DNA of 64,000 bases from Fimenecus sp045579305 (lineage in GTDB: Bacteria > Bacillota > Clostridia > Oscillospirales > Acutalibacteraceae), in NCBI GenBank assembly GCA_045579305.1, contig JAZNLY010000056.1, forward strand, positions 34,244-98,243. Reading direction: 5' to 3'. Positions 25,280-33,175 of the stretch are shown here, in pieces. A program made the translations under genes and the position numbers. A model generated the notes under the pieces. It searched no databases. It was not told the DNA's origin and saw only the letters and a program-made list of their open reading frames with translations. Position 1 is the first letter of the stretch. The number at the start of each line of letters is the position of its first letter.

Positions 25280-25755
25280 TTATTCTCCTTGTTTTTAAAG
25301 GAAAAACCTTTAAATATAAAAATTGTAAAAATTATTATTGAAATTGCAAATAAAACTATTGCCACAGGATTTGAAATGAAATATTCAAACAACAATTCAA
25401 ATGCCTTTGGCTGATACATTATTGCTATGCCACATAAAACTGAAAAGATAGTAAAAACAAGCACTGCACCCGCTGCACAATCCTTGGCAATTTTACCATA
25501 CTTCGTATGTTCTTTTCCGTACAAATCCACAACTGCTTCAAGAGCTGTATTTATAAGTTCTGAACCAATTACAAGCCCACACGCAACAAACAGAGTCGCA
25601 AGTTGTGTTCTTGTAATCTCAAAAAAATCAAAAGCAAAAAGAAAAAAGAACATATAAATCATACAGACAATATGTATTCTCATATTTCGTTCTTTGGTAA
25701 TTGCTATGAAAATGCCCTGAAAAGCATAACCGAAGCTTTTAATAAGTTCTTTCAT
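25276..25755 (-). CDS. dgkA: Diacylglycerol/undecaprenol kinase with an extra C-terminal helix
   Basis: Small membrane kinase that in Gram-positives phosphorylates undecaprenol to recycle the wall carrier lipid. The hallmark ELINTALEAVVDL and the following KDCAAGAVL segment are present (about residues 65-100). Three membrane helices match the family, which is usually about 125 residues. Here about 30 residues are added at the end, with a fourth hydrophobic helix (NPVAIVLFAISIIIFTIFIF) and a Lys-rich tail. It lies between ybeY and era. Confidence 0.93.
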   Translation of the reverse strand: MKELIKSFGYAFQGIFIAITKERNMRIHIVCMIYMFFFLFAFDFFEITRTQLATLFVACGLVIGSELINTALEAVVDLYGKEHTKYGKIAKDCAAGAVLVFTIFSVLCGIAIMYQPKAFELLFEYFISNPVAIVLFAISIIIFTIFIFKGFSFKNKENK

Positions 25756-25757
25756 TT

Positions 25758-26264
25758 TTATTCACCATCGAAGTAATAACTTCCGTTACGTTTAAGCCCC
25801 ATATTTGTAAGTACTGCTTCTTCTTTTTCCCTCATCTGGACTGCTTCGAGTCCACCATTTTCGTGGTCGTAACCCAGAAGGTGAAGAAGTGAATGAACAG
25901 TTAAAAATCCGATTTCACGTTGCAAAGTATGTCCGTATTTTTCTGCCTGGTCATAGGCGTGTTCAATTGAGATGATAATATCACCCAATATTTTTGCGCC
26001 TGTATCGAGATTGGTATCGAATTCACCATTCTCACCCATTGGGAATGAAAGCACATCGGTGCTTCTATCAATCCCACGATGTTTGAGATTAAGCTCATGA
26101 ATTGTAGCATCGTCAACAATGGAAACACTGATTTCTGCAGCATCTGTAAAGCCCTCGTGAACAAGAACAGCCTTACAGCAACGACGAATAAGCATTCTGA
26201 CCCCTGTCGGAATTTTCATAACATTCTGTTTGTCATCAATTATTACTCTCAATTTCTCGTTCAT
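25758..26264 (-). CDS. ybeY: Endoribonuclease YbeY
   Basis: Zinc-dependent RNase for 16S rRNA 3' end maturation and ribosome quality control. The metal-binding motif HSLLHLLGYDH carries all three His. The 168-residue length is typical. Its ATG overlaps the end of the phoH gene, keeping the conserved phoH-ybeY pair. Confidence 0.97.
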   Translation of the reverse strand: MNEKLRVIIDDKQNVMKIPTGVRMLIRRCCKAVLVHEGFTDAAEISVSIVDDATIHELNLKHRGIDRSTDVLSFPMGENGEFDTNLDTGAKILGDIIISIEHAYDQAEKYGHTLQREIGFLTVHSLLHLLGYDHENGGLEAVQMREKEEAVLTNMGLKRNGSYYFDGE

Positions 26265-27223
26265 TTATTCTTCCTCATTTCCTGTTTTTCATAAGCTTTG
26301 ATAATATCCTGAACAAGACGATGTCTTACAACATCCTTTTCTGTAAATACATTTATGGCAATATCGTCAATTCCCTTGAGAATTTTCATTGCTTCAACAA
26401 GACCTGATTTTTTACCGTCAGGCAAGTCAATCTGTGTAATATCACCTGTTACAACGATTTTCGAATTAAAACCTAAACGTGTCAGGAACATTTTCATCTG
26501 TTCTCTTGTAGTAATCTGTGCCTCGGCAAGAATGATGAAGCTGTCATCAAGAGTACGTCCACGCATATATGCAAGAGGGGCTACCTCAATACTTCCTCTT
26601 TCCTGATACCTTTGAAAACTTTCTGCACCAAGCATATCAAAAAGAGCGTCATACAAAGGTCGGAGATATGGGTCAACCTTTTGCTGTAGGTCACCTGGTA
26701 AAAATCCGAGTTTTTCACCTGCTTCAACGGCGGGACGAGTAAGAATTATACGATTTATCTCTTTTGCGCGAAAAGCGTTTACTGCCATTGCAACTGCAAG
26801 ATAAGTTTTACCTGTACCCGCAGGTCCTGCACCAAGGGTGATTGTATTATTCTTTATACACTCAAGATATTTTTTCTGTCCAAGTGTCTTTGGTTTGATA
26901 GGTTTACCTTTTGCAGTAATACAGACACAATCACAAGTCATTTCTGTGAGCTTGTCCTCATTTCCCTCTTTTACAAGGGAAAGCACATATCTCACATTCT
27001 GTTCAGACAACGCCTCACCACGATTGATAAGTGTCAGAAGTCCGTTTATCGCTCTGACTGCTTTAGAAACATTTTCAGCTTCACCATTCACTTTGATTTC
27101 CGAACCACGACTGATTATCCGCACATTATATTGTGATTCAATAAGCTTTATGTTCTCATCAAAGCTACCAAACAAGCTGACTGTCTGTTCCATTCTGTCA
27201 ACATTTATAACCTGTTCAAACAA
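26261..27223 (-). CDS. PhoH-family ATPase (PhoL/YbeZ type)
   Basis: A 320-residue P-loop ATPase thought to work with YbeY in RNA processing. An N-terminal KH-like region (about 1-100) precedes Walker A GPAGTGKTYLAVAMAV and Walker B FIILAEAQITTREQ. A TTG start six bases after AGGTGAG is used. It lies after yqfD, as in Bacillus subtilis, where yqfC-yqfD-phoH-ybeY are neighbours. Confidence 0.95.
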   Translation of the reverse strand: MFEQVINVDRMEQTVSLFGSFDENIKLIESQYNVRIISRGSEIKVNGEAENVSKAVRAINGLLTLINRGEALSEQNVRYVLSLVKEGNEDKLTEMTCDCVCITAKGKPIKPKTLGQKKYLECIKNNTITLGAGPAGTGKTYLAVAMAVNAFRAKEINRIILTRPAVEAGEKLGFLPGDLQQKVDPYLRPLYDALFDMLGAESFQRYQERGSIEVAPLAYMRGRTLDDSFIILAEAQITTREQMKMFLTRLGFNSKIVVTGDITQIDLPDGKKSGLVEAMKILKGIDDIAINVFTEKDVVRHRLVQDIIKAYEKQEMRKNK

Positions 27224-27280
27224 ATTTTTCTCACCTGCACATTAAAATAGTATACACATATTTAAATTTTATCACATTTT

Positions 27281-28462
27281 TCACTCATTGTCACCATTTT
27301 TTTCAATATAAATTTCCTGTAAAACTCCTATTTCCTGTTCGCACTCTCCATAAAAAGCAAATTGATTTCCGTTTTTAGTATTTCTTCTGGTAACTTTGGA
27401 ATTTTTTATCACGTTAAATTTCAGCAACCTCTTAACATAACACGCATTTTCCCACAATGCTAACATATCTTTTGTCTTTTCATCCATCTGTATAGGTTCT
27501 TCAGAAAAATCGGCACTGTACTGTGTTATTATTCCCACTGGGAGCAGATTTTTTTCACTTTCGATAAATGATTTATGCTCTGAAAACAGATTATCACCAA
27601 CCGAAGCACCCAAAGGGATTTCAATGCCAAAAAAGAATATTTTATTTCTTTTTCTCACATTTGACAAACTATGTACTGAAAAAGCATTTCCATCAAAGCT
27701 CTGATTTCTTTTTACTAGTGCTTTTACATATCCATCAGCATGAATGAAGCTTTCTTTTCCGTCAGCATGGGTGATAATTCCACTTACGAGCAAATCTCCC
27801 TTTGTAACTGCTGAGCCCGGTTTTACTTCTTCTATACCATACAACACATCCACACTGATTACAACACCATCCTCACCTGCTATAAGATTTGTCGGAGTTT
27901 GGTCGTCGTAAATTGGTGGTGTTTTAACACGTTCTCTGACTTCAATTACAACTGATGTGCCTTTTCTGTTAACTGCTGCCCAGGATAAATTCTCTATTTC
28001 GCTAACAACTGTCTGTGCAATATCTTTTTCATCAAGTATCGAAACAGGTGCACCAACCCTGACTCCGTGTTTTTCAAAAGCAGATAGGAGATATTCTTCC
28101 TCCAAATCCACATTTCCCACAACAGACACACTCCATATAAATCGGGTAAGGAATGCAGTAATAAACACAAAAATCAAAGCACCTATGAGAATACCCACTC
28201 GTTTTTTGTTTCTTCTAAAAAAGAATACAAGACCTTTTTTCTCAATAACAATAGTTTTCATCCCTGATTTTTTTACTGCCTTACGGATGGCAAGATATCC
28301 GTCCACTGTTGTTGTGGCAGATATGTTTCCCTTAACATTTTTTATATTCCAGAGTGGTATTCCGTATCGTGTGCAGAGATTTAAAAATCTGTCAGAAAAG
28401 CCACCGAATGCTCTGAAATTTATGTATCCGAAAATGTATCTGAGAATCTGTATTATAATCAT
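27281..28462 (-). CDS. yqfD: Sporulation protein YqfD
   Basis: A 393-residue membrane protein needed for efficient sporulation in Bacillus, where it is made in the mother cell. It has a conserved N-terminus (YIFGYINFRAFGGFSDRFLN), one membrane helix at about residues 86-108 and a large external domain with short beta-rich repeats (VRVGAPVSILDEKD and similar). It follows yqfC by seven bases. The pair is strong evidence that the organism, or its recent ancestor, forms spores. Confidence 0.92.
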   Translation of the reverse strand: MIIIQILRYIFGYINFRAFGGFSDRFLNLCTRYGIPLWNIKNVKGNISATTTVDGYLAIRKAVKKSGMKTIVIEKKGLVFFFRRNKKRVGILIGALIFVFITAFLTRFIWSVSVVGNVDLEEEYLLSAFEKHGVRVGAPVSILDEKDIAQTVVSEIENLSWAAVNRKGTSVVIEVRERVKTPPIYDDQTPTNLIAGEDGVVISVDVLYGIEEVKPGSAVTKGDLLVSGIITHADGKESFIHADGYVKALVKRNQSFDGNAFSVHSLSNVRKRNKIFFFGIEIPLGASVGDNLFSEHKSFIESEKNLLPVGIITQYSADFSEEPIQMDEKTKDMLALWENACYVKRLLKFNVIKNSKVTRRNTKNGNQFAFYGECEQEIGVLQEIYIEKNGDNE

Positions 28463-28469
28463 AACTCAC

Positions 28470-28739
28470 CTATGTTGCAAAAGAAATTCCACAGATATTG
28501 CCACTGATTACGGCAACATCACTGTCAAAGGATTTTATCAGAAGGTCATCACCACAAATCGCTAAAACACTCTCACCAAGGCTTAGTCTTATGGTGTTTT
28601 CATCATATTCCACCACCCCTTTGCAACCTTCAACTACAATTTCACGATTGCCAAGAAGCTCTATTTTCGGCTCATTTACAATTATATCTGACAGCAGTTT
28701 ACTTTTTATACTTTGTTTTTCTCTCTTTCTCTGTGCCAT
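28470..28739 (-). CDS. yqfC: Sporulation protein YqfC (YabP/YqfC family)
   Basis: An 89-residue soluble protein with the YabP/YqfC fold. The motifs VNEPKIELLGNREIVVEGCKGVVEY and LAICGDDLLIKSFD are characteristic. In Bacillus it is a mother-cell (SigE) gene co-transcribed with yqfD. A possible SigE-type promoter lies just upstream. The divergent ylbJ homologue 100 bases away is also sporulation-linked. Confidence 0.93.
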   Translation of the reverse strand: MAQRKREKQSIKSKLLSDIIVNEPKIELLGNREIVVEGCKGVVEYDENTIRLSLGESVLAICGDDLLIKSFDSDVAVISGNICGISFAT

Positions 28740-28768
28740 TTCTGTACCTCGTTGAATATATTCATAAA

Positions 28769-28796
28769 ATTATATGAAATCTGTCGTAAATAATTC
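28769..28796 (-). promoter_or_regulatory. Possible SigE-type promoter of yqfC-yqfD
   Basis: GAATTAT (28790-28796), 13 bases, CATATAAT (28769-28776) on the minus strand resembles a SigE promoter. A perfect palindromic TTCATA...TATGAA overlaps it at 28761-28778. Weak evidence by eye in AT-rich DNA, supported by the known regulation of yqfC in Bacillus. Confidence 0.35.
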
Positions 28797-28839
28797 ATAT
28801 TAATAATAAGTTTTAATATATTTTAATGGGTGTTGAATT

Positions 28840-29892
28840 ATGGTGACTATAAAACTTCGGTACGAATATTTTTCTGTTATGGCAATAATAGTTTGTCTTG
28901 TTTTTTTATTTTCCTTTCCCGATTCAGTAAAAAACGGAGTTACAGAGGGAATTCATCTTTGTTTTTATACAATTATTCCTTCACTTTTTCCTTTCATGAC
29001 GCTTTCCTCATACATCACTAAATCCAATGTTTTTTCTTCTATTTACAGCTTATTAAATCGTCCTTCACGATTCTTTTTCCGTCAACCACCCTGCTCCGCT
29101 TCTGTAATTTTATTATCAATGATAAGTGGTTACCCTGTTGGAATAAAAATGACTGACGAATTATATAAAAATGGACAACTGACAAAAAAACAGGCACAAA
29201 GGCTTTGTCTTTTCTGTATGAATGCAGGACCCGGTTTTATTATCACAGTTGTTGGTACAAATATGTTGAGCAGCACAAAAGCAGGAGTAATTATGTATAT
29301 TTCTCTTTGTGTTTCTTCGCTGATTATAGGTATTATTTCTTCGTTTTTTTCCGTAAAAGAAACAGTAGGAATCGAAAGAAAGTGCTTAACACCGTCAACG
29401 GCCTCGTTATCAACTGCTGTTTCCGACTCATTACAGGCAATTATGGGCATCTGTGCATGGATAATACTTTTCAGTGCATTCACAAACTGTATAGCAAATC
29501 TGAATCTAAACGAGCAAGCCTCTCTTGTAATTTCTTCAATTTCAGAAGTCACAAAGGGATGTATATTATTACGCGATAAGGCATCTTTACCCATTCTGAC
29601 AGGATTAATTGCTTTCGGCGGAATCTGTGTGCACTGTCAGGTGTTAACAAATATTAAAAGCATAGATATGAAATATGGTACTTTTTTTCTTGGCCGCGTT
29701 TCCCACGGATTAGTTGCATCAATTACAGATTATATTCTGTTATTCTTTTTTCCTATCGAAACCAATGTATTTTCATCTTTCGACAAAATTACGGATTTTC
29801 GTTTTTCTGTTTCATTCCCTGCATTTATTGTTTTTATTTTTATGTGTATTATTATGATTTTTGATATTGATAGAAAGAAAAAAGTGTGGTAA
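28840..29892 (+). CDS. Sporulation integral membrane protein, YlbJ-like
   Basis: A 350-residue protein with about eight membrane helices. The motifs GIHLCFYTIIPSLFPFMTLS, MISGYPVGIKMTDELYKNGQ and MNAGPGFII are those of the YlbJ/nucleoside-recognition (Gate) family. In Bacillus YlbJ is needed for spore formation, under SigE, and is proposed to transport a small molecule. This gene runs divergently from yqfC with 100 bases between. It is followed 19 bases later by a small Cys-containing gene on the same strand. Confidence 0.88.
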   Translation: MVTIKLRYEYFSVMAIIVCLVFLFSFPDSVKNGVTEGIHLCFYTIIPSLFPFMTLSSYITKSNVFSSIYSLLNRPSRFFFRQPPCSASVILLSMISGYPVGIKMTDELYKNGQLTKKQAQRLCLFCMNAGPGFIITVVGTNMLSSTKAGVIMYISLCVSSLIIGIISSFFSVKETVGIERKCLTPSTASLSTAVSDSLQAIMGICAWIILFSAFTNCIANLNLNEQASLVISSISEVTKGCILLRDKASLPILTGLIAFGGICVHCQVLTNIKSIDMKYGTFFLGRVSHGLVASITDYILLFFFPIETNVFSSFDKITDFRFSVSFPAFIVFIFMCIIMIFDIDRKKKVW

Positions 29893-29911
29893 AATCATCT
29901 TGGTGATTATA

Positions 29912-30142
29912 TTGAAAAGATTATTTAATAAAAATGATGTTACACCCTCATGCTCATACTGTGCAAATGGCAGGGTCTCACCTAATGCAGAATCCATTCT
30001 TTGCACTAAAATGGGTGTCGTTGAAATTGATTTTTCCTGCAAGAAATTTAAATACGACCCACTCAAGCGTCAACCAAGACGTCCTAAACCTATTGACAAG
30101 TTTGACTCTTCAGACTTTTCACTTGATTCTGAAGATGAATGA
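29912..30142 (+). CDS. Small Cys-containing protein, 76 residues
   Basis: A soluble protein starting KRLFNKNDVTPSCSYCANGR. It has a CxxC pair, a Cys in ESILCTKMG and another in FSCKKFKYDPLKRQ, four Cys in a spacing that could hold a zinc ion. The second half is basic (KRQPRRPKP) and the end acidic. I have seen this pattern in clostridial genomes as a conserved unknown but cannot name the family. The TTG at 29912 is preferred, after GGTG; a longer frame upstream would overlap the ylbJ end. It is probably co-transcribed with ylbJ, so a spore-related role is possible. Confidence 0.7.
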   Translation: MKRLFNKNDVTPSCSYCANGRVSPNAESILCTKMGVVEIDFSCKKFKYDPLKRQPRRPKPIDKFDSSDFSLDSEDE

Positions 30143-30159
30143 TTTTTTTGCACCACACC

Positions 30160-30198
30160 AAGCACCTTGGAGCTTCCCGGGGTGCTTTTATTTTTTTG
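30160..30198 (+). terminator. Terminator of the ylbJ unit
   Basis: AAGCACC and GGTGCTT pair with an inner GGGAAGC-like stem, followed by TTATTTTTTT on the plus strand, 17 bases after the small gene. Confidence 0.85.
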
Positions 30199-30207
30199 GG
30201 AAAAGCA

Positions 30208-30239
30208 CAAAAAATGCACCTTCTGAACTGAAGATGCAT
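30208..30239 (-). terminator. Terminator of the cohesin-dockerin gene
   Basis: TGCATCTTC and GAAGGTGCA pair (one mismatch) around AGTTCA, followed by TTTTTT on the minus strand. It faces the terminator of the opposite-strand unit. Confidence 0.82.
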
Positions 30240-30260
30240 ACATACACATTATCTGATTTT

Positions 30261-30905
30261 TTAGCTGACTACCTTTTTCAATATACAACGAGCGTCAATA
30301 GTTGTTACTTTTCCGTCACCATTCATATCTGCAAGAGCTAACTGATTTGCACTGAGCTCCTTTTCACCTACCACATACTGAAGAACATGTCTGGCATCCA
30401 AAGCATTAACAAATCCGCTCTCGTTTACATCGCCCAAAATGCCGGAGGCTTTTGAAACCGTAACCTTACCATTTGATGTTGAACAAGTATACTCTTTTCC
30501 ATCACCATCAATATTTTCAGAACTTGTAAGTGTTAATGTTGAATAACCTGAATCTTTCAGTATTTTAAACGTAACAGTAAAAACAGTACCATTTTTGCCA
30601 TTATACTGACCAGCATAAGTAACCGAAGAACCACTGTTATTCAAACTACCTGATGAAATCACGGTACCTTTATCACTGCTTACATACTGCAATTCTGATG
30701 AATTATACCCAAGTTTGACAATGCCACCCCAGAGATTAACACTTGAGGAAATATTGACTGAGACAGTAACCGTATCACCTTTTTTACCTGACACATCTGT
30801 TACAGAATATGTAACATCTGCTGCATTTACACTTATTGTGAAAAAAGATGTCATAAGCAAAACAAGGGATAAAACCACTGCTGTAATTTTTGTAATCTTT
30901 TTCAT
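30261..30905 (-). CDS. Secreted cohesin-dockerin protein
   Basis: A 214-residue exported protein. It has a signal peptide (about 1-28, ending in VNAA), a cohesin-type beta domain (about 30-150; VSGKKGDTVTVSVNISSSVN, LGYNSSELQYVS and FTVTFKILKDSG) and a C-terminal dockerin (about 155-214) with two calcium-loop repeats, GDVNESGFVNALDARHVLQY and ADMNGDGKVTTIDARCILKK. Cohesins and dockerins bind one another to build multi-enzyme complexes or attach enzymes to scaffolds, so this could be a one-module adaptor. The ATG at 30905 is preferred; the upstream GTG is part of the Shine-Dalgarno site. It lies after ftsZ but shares no function with it. Confidence 0.88.
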   Translation of the reverse strand: MKKITKITAVVLSLVLLMTSFFTISVNAADVTYSVTDVSGKKGDTVTVSVNISSSVNLWGGIVKLGYNSSELQYVSSDKGTVISSGSLNNSGSSVTYAGQYNGKNGTVFTVTFKILKDSGYSTLTLTSSENIDGDGKEYTCSTSNGKVTVSKASGILGDVNESGFVNALDARHVLQYVVGEKELSANQLALADMNGDGKVTTIDARCILKKVVS

Positions 30906-30930
30906 ATTACTCACCTAATAGAAGAATAAA

Positions 30931-30980
30931 AAGACGGAGATAAGGATAACACAAACTGAATGCCGCCCATACTCCGTCTT
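30931..30980 (-). terminator. Long-looped terminator-like hairpin after ftsZ
   Basis: AAGACGGAG and CTCCGTCTT pair around a 32-base loop, followed by TTTTTATTC on the minus strand. Likely ends ftsZ transcription. The large loop also allows a leader function for the cohesin gene. Confidence 0.65.
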
Positions 30981-30999
30981 AAATTTTCATTTTGAATAA

Positions 31000-32082
31000 T
31001 TATCTTCTGCTCTTGAAGAGGTCAAGAATATCGCCCATGTCATCGTCAGCACCGAAATTACCACTATTTGAGCTGATTTCGTCAACTGAACCACTGTATG
31101 ATGGTTTCTTTGCAACACCGTTAGCATCAAGTCCGAAACCTGTTGCAATAACAGTAACAATCATTTCGTCATCAAGCTTTTCATCGAAAGCAACACCGAA
31201 GATGATGTTTGCATCTTCGTCAGCCTGTGAACGAACGATACCTGCAGCAGTATCAACGTCTTCAAGTGTAATGTCAGGAGATGCAGTGATGCTGATGATA
31301 ACACCCTTTGCACCTGTGATTGTTGTTTCGAGAAGTGGGCTGGAAATAGCAGCATTAGCAGCCTGTTCAGCCTTATCCTTACCACTTGCACGACCGATAC
31401 CCATATGAGCATGACCTGCATCCTTCATGACTGAAGTAACGTCAGCAAAGTCAAGGTTGATGAATGCCGGCATTGTAATAAGGTCTGTAACTGAATTAAC
31501 ACCCTGACGAAGAACGTCGTCAGCAATGCTGAAAGCGTTAGCAAAAGTAATCTTCTGCTCTGAAACATACTTAAGTCTTTCGTTTGGAATAACGATAAGA
31601 GAGTCAACATGCTGTGCAAGTTCAGCAATACCTGCTTCTGCCTGCTTCATTCTATGACTGCCTTCAAATGCAAAAGGCTTTGTAACGATACCAACAGTAA
31701 GGATACCTCTGTCCTTTGCGATTTCTGCAATAATTGGAGCAGCACCTGTACCTGTTCCGCCACCCATACCGGCAGTAACGAATACCATCTGAGCACCGTC
31801 AAGCTTTTCAACGATTGCATCACGGCTTTCTTCAGCTGATTTCTGTCCGATTTCCGGCTTTGCACCTGCACCACGACCTGAAGTTACCTTCTGACCGATT
31901 GAAAGTGTAGAGTTAGCAAGTGAGCGGTTGAGAGCCTGCTGGTCAGTGTTGATTGCAATGAGTTCAACACCTGAAATACCTGATTTTGCCATACGGTCAA
32001 CAGCGTTTCCGCCGCCGCCACCAACGCCGATAACTTTAATGTTTGCAATGTCCTGATACTGATTATCAATTTCGAATGCCAT
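31000..32082 (-). CDS. ftsZ: Cell division protein FtsZ
   Basis: Tubulin-like GTPase that forms the division ring. The GTP-binding signature GGGTGTG is at residues 106-112, the early GVGGGGGNAVDRM loop is intact, and the T7-loop region includes NLDFADV. The core (about 1-315) is followed by a short linker rich in Ser, Gly and Asn and a C-terminal peptide, DDDMGDILDLFKSRR, which resembles but does not match the common DIPxFLR end. It has its own promoter after ftsQ. No ftsA precedes it. Confidence 0.98.
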   Translation of the reverse strand: MAFEIDNQYQDIANIKVIGVGGGGGNAVDRMAKSGISGVELIAINTDQQALNRSLANSTLSIGQKVTSGRGAGAKPEIGQKSAEESRDAIVEKLDGAQMVFVTAGMGGGTGTGAAPIIAEIAKDRGILTVGIVTKPFAFEGSHRMKQAEAGIAELAQHVDSLIVIPNERLKYVSEQKITFANAFSIADDVLRQGVNSVTDLITMPAFINLDFADVTSVMKDAGHAHMGIGRASGKDKAEQAANAAISSPLLETTITGAKGVIISITASPDITLEDVDTAAGIVRSQADEDANIIFGVAFDEKLDDEMIVTVIATGFGLDANGVAKKPSYSGSVDEISSNSGNFGADDDMGDILDLFKSRR

Positions 32083-32136
32083 TTTAACATCCTCCTATGT
32101 ATATTTTCACACCTATTGATTTTATAGTTATAGGTT

Positions 32137-32165
32137 ATTTTACCATTATTAAAAAATAATTGCAA
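32137..32165 (-). promoter_or_regulatory. SigA-type promoter of ftsZ
   Basis: TTGCAA (32160-32165), 17 bases, TAAAAT (32137-32142) on the minus strand in the gap between ftsQ and ftsZ. Confidence 0.75.
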
Positions 32166-32260
32166 TATTTATTGTATATATTTTTTCAGAAATTTAATAA
32201 AATTCACACTTTTTTTATAATTTCTTTAATTTTTATTTATTATGCAAGGTATCCGGAAGT

Positions 32261-33175
32261 TCAATCTTCTTTTTTTGTGGCTTCTTCCTTTGGTTTTTCG
32301 TTGTCTTCATTATTTGCCACTTCTTCTTTTTCTGTAACAGGTACTGTAGTTGAAACTTCCTCGGACCAATATCCCTTGCCCTCTACTGTGAGATTTATTG
32401 TTCCGCGATAAAGGTCATTTTCTTCGTTCTGTTTTTCAATAGCTGCCTGACCGAGAGCAAGTTTTGAACTTAATATATCTTTACCTGTTTCACCTAATTC
32501 AAGAGTTATTCTGCCCTGATATATGAGTTTTATGTTATGAATATCTGACAAGTCAATATTTGTTATTCCCTGAAAATTCAGATTTTCAAATTCCTCGACC
32601 AAATCTTGTATTTTATTGTAAATCTTTTCATTTTTGAGAGTGATAACTTTACCAACATCTGCCGACTCGATTTCACCGAGATTTACAAAAACAATGTTAT
32701 CTCCAACTGTTTCAAGACCTTTTTCAAGAACCTTTCCATTTTTATCAAGCAAAGTGTAATAGCCGTCTGAAGTGACTGCCATATAAGGGTCTGTTTTTGT
32801 AATAACAATTTCGAGTGTTGATGGTAAACGTCGTTTGATTCTTGCAGAGCCCACATAGGCAAGTTCACTGGTTATTTTTTCATTCAACTTTTTTTCTGAT
32901 AAAAAGATAAGGTTATCGCCTTCGTTAACTTCCGCTGTTTCTATCACACTTTCACTGGAATAAACAGCATCACCTGACACAACGATAGAATTTATATTGA
33001 AGAACAGTGTCAGTGCAAGTATTGTGCCGACACAGAATACAAACAGTCCAAGCACAGAACGTATAATAAGTTTCTTTCTGCGATTTTTACGTCTGCGCAG
33101 ATTTGTACGATTGACTATACGTTCGTTATTTGACATTGGAGCATGTTGATTTGTATTAGGTTTTCGAGTATTCAT
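32261..33175 (-). CDS. ftsQ: Cell division protein FtsQ/DivIB
   Basis: Bitopic membrane protein of the divisome that regulates septal wall synthesis with FtsL and FtsB-type partners. It has a basic cytoplasmic tail (RRRKNRRKK), one membrane helix (about 38-60) and a POTRA domain (INSIVVSGDAVYSSESVIET), followed by the beta domain. The last 40 residues are a Glu/Lys tail. Three consecutive ATG codons begin the gene; the third best fits the GGGTGA spacing and gives 304 residues. The start overlaps the end of murA. Confidence 0.92.
   Translation of the reverse strand: MNTRKPNTNQHAPMSNNERIVNRTNLRRRKNRRKKLIIRSVLGLFVFCVGTILALTLFFNINSIVVSGDAVYSSESVIETAEVNEGDNLIFLSEKKLNEKITSELAYVGSARIKRRLPSTLEIVITKTDPYMAVTSDGYYTLLDKNGKVLEKGLETVGDNIVFVNLGEIESADVGKVITLKNEKIYNKIQDLVEEFENLNFQGITNIDLSDIHNIKLIYQGRITLELGETGKDILSSKLALGQAAIEKQNEENDLYRGTINLTVEGKGYWSEEVSTTVPVTEKEEVANNEDNEKPKEEATKKED

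Noticed and set aside
28794..28829. A SigE promoter for the ylbJ homologue on the plus strand
   Set aside because: TCATATT fits the -35 box but the expected -10 region is plain AT-rich sequence, so the call would not be reliable.
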